Translations under genes and position numbers: made by a program
Notes under the pieces: generated by a model
Told to the model about the DNA's origin: nothing
What the model saw: the letters and a program-made list of their open reading frames with translations, nothing else
Databases searched by the model: none
Assembly: GCA_938038825.1 (NCBI GenBank)
Contig: CALHST010000193.1
Coordinates: forward strand, 1 to 5,281
DNA length: 5,281 bases
Direction of reading: 5' to 3'
DNA from: an uncultured Paracoccaceae bacterium
GTDB taxonomy: Bacteria; Pseudomonadota; Alphaproteobacteria; Rhodobacterales; Rhodobacteraceae
Part shown: positions 5,016 through 5,281 of the stretch, piece after piece
Layout of the letters: each line of letters opens with the position of its first letter
Numbering within the stretch: the stretch's first letter is position 1

Positions 5016-5281
5016 ATGAAAACTGCACTTGTGACCGGAGCCGCCCGCGGCATTGGCCTTGCCACCACGCAAAACCTGCTCGCAAACGGATGGCACGTGG
5101 CGATGATCGACAACGATACAGACGAACTTGCGCAAGCCGCACGCGGTTTGAATTCTGTGCTGACCTTTGGAACGGATGTCTCTCAACCGGCCGAAGTTGA
5201 CGCCTTGCTGCACGAACTTTCGGCCAAATGGCCCCACCTGAATGCCTTGGTGAACAATGCCGGGCTCGCCCGCTTTGGCCC
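5016..5281 (+). CDS. Short-chain dehydrogenase/reductase (SDR), 5' part
   Basis: The first 88 codons are present and the gene runs off the right edge; classical SDRs are about 250 residues. The translation begins MKTALVTGAARGIGLATTQN, which contains the cofactor-binding TGxxxGxG motif at residues 7-14. Asp32 at the end of the second beta strand (VAMID) suggests preference for NAD(H) over NADP(H). Asp54-Val55 (GTDVS) would contact the adenine ring, and NNAG at 80-83 is the structural motif of classical SDRs. The catalytic Ser-Tyr-Lys lies beyond the window, so activity cannot be confirmed. The substrate is not predictable. An SDR gene also accompanies the RpoE-linked lipid operons in R. sphaeroides and gammaproteobacteria as I recall them, so it may belong to the same stress programme. 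Here, however, it lies past the chrR terminator, and I see no RpoE-like promoter before it. Confidence 0.92.
   Translation, partial: MKTALVTGAARGIGLATTQNLLANGWHVAMIDNDTDELAQAARGLNSVLTFGTDVSQPAEVDALLHELSAKWPHLNALVNNAGLARFG

Overview
The window looks like chromosomal DNA from an alphaproteobacterium of the Rhodobacteraceae (Roseobacter/Rhodobacter group). The argument rests on a sigma factor/anti-sigma pair that closely resembles RpoE-ChrR of Rhodobacter sphaeroides, on a moderately high G+C content, and on tightly packed genes with overlapping start and stop codons. This is inferred from recalled family sequences, not from a database search.

Layout. Positions 1-3391 hold a leftward operon. 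Read in its own direction it encodes an FAD-dependent amine-oxidase-like protein (3391-2090), a DUF1365 protein (2090-1302), a GPH-type MFS transporter (1305-73), and the first 22 codons of a small membrane-anchored protein, probably DUF3833 (68-1, cut by the window edge). Junctions are TAATG, ATGA and a 4-nt gap, so translation is probably coupled. Positions 3392-3717 are a divergent control region. It carries two similar promoter-like elements, one per strand, sharing the pattern ATCCA-N14-GCGTAA. Positions 3718-4907 hold rpoE and chrR rightward. A strong intrinsic terminator (4931-4970) closes that unit. A short-chain dehydrogenase gene then starts at 5016 and runs off the right edge.

How the parts work together. 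In R. sphaeroides, ChrR is a zinc-containing anti-sigma factor that holds RpoE inactive until singlet oxygen or organic peroxides release it. RpoE then transcribes its own operon and a set of photooxidative-stress genes. Here the linked leftward operon has the gene set I associate with fatty-acid modification in the RpoE regulon (FAD oxidoreductase, DUF1365, MFS, DUF3833). This work led to bacterial furan fatty acid biosynthesis. The matching divergent promoter elements suggest that RpoE controls both directions: a singlet-oxygen sensor wired to membrane-lipid remodelling. No S-adenosylmethionine-dependent fatty acid methyltransferase (cfaA/ufaA-like) lies in the window, so if the pathway is complete that gene must be elsewhere.

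I see no RNA genes, insertion sequences, CRISPR arrays or clear pseudogenes. The most notable points are the mirrored promoter pair, the uncertain translation start of rpoE next to its own promoter, and the placement of the dehydrogenase beyond the chrR terminator.
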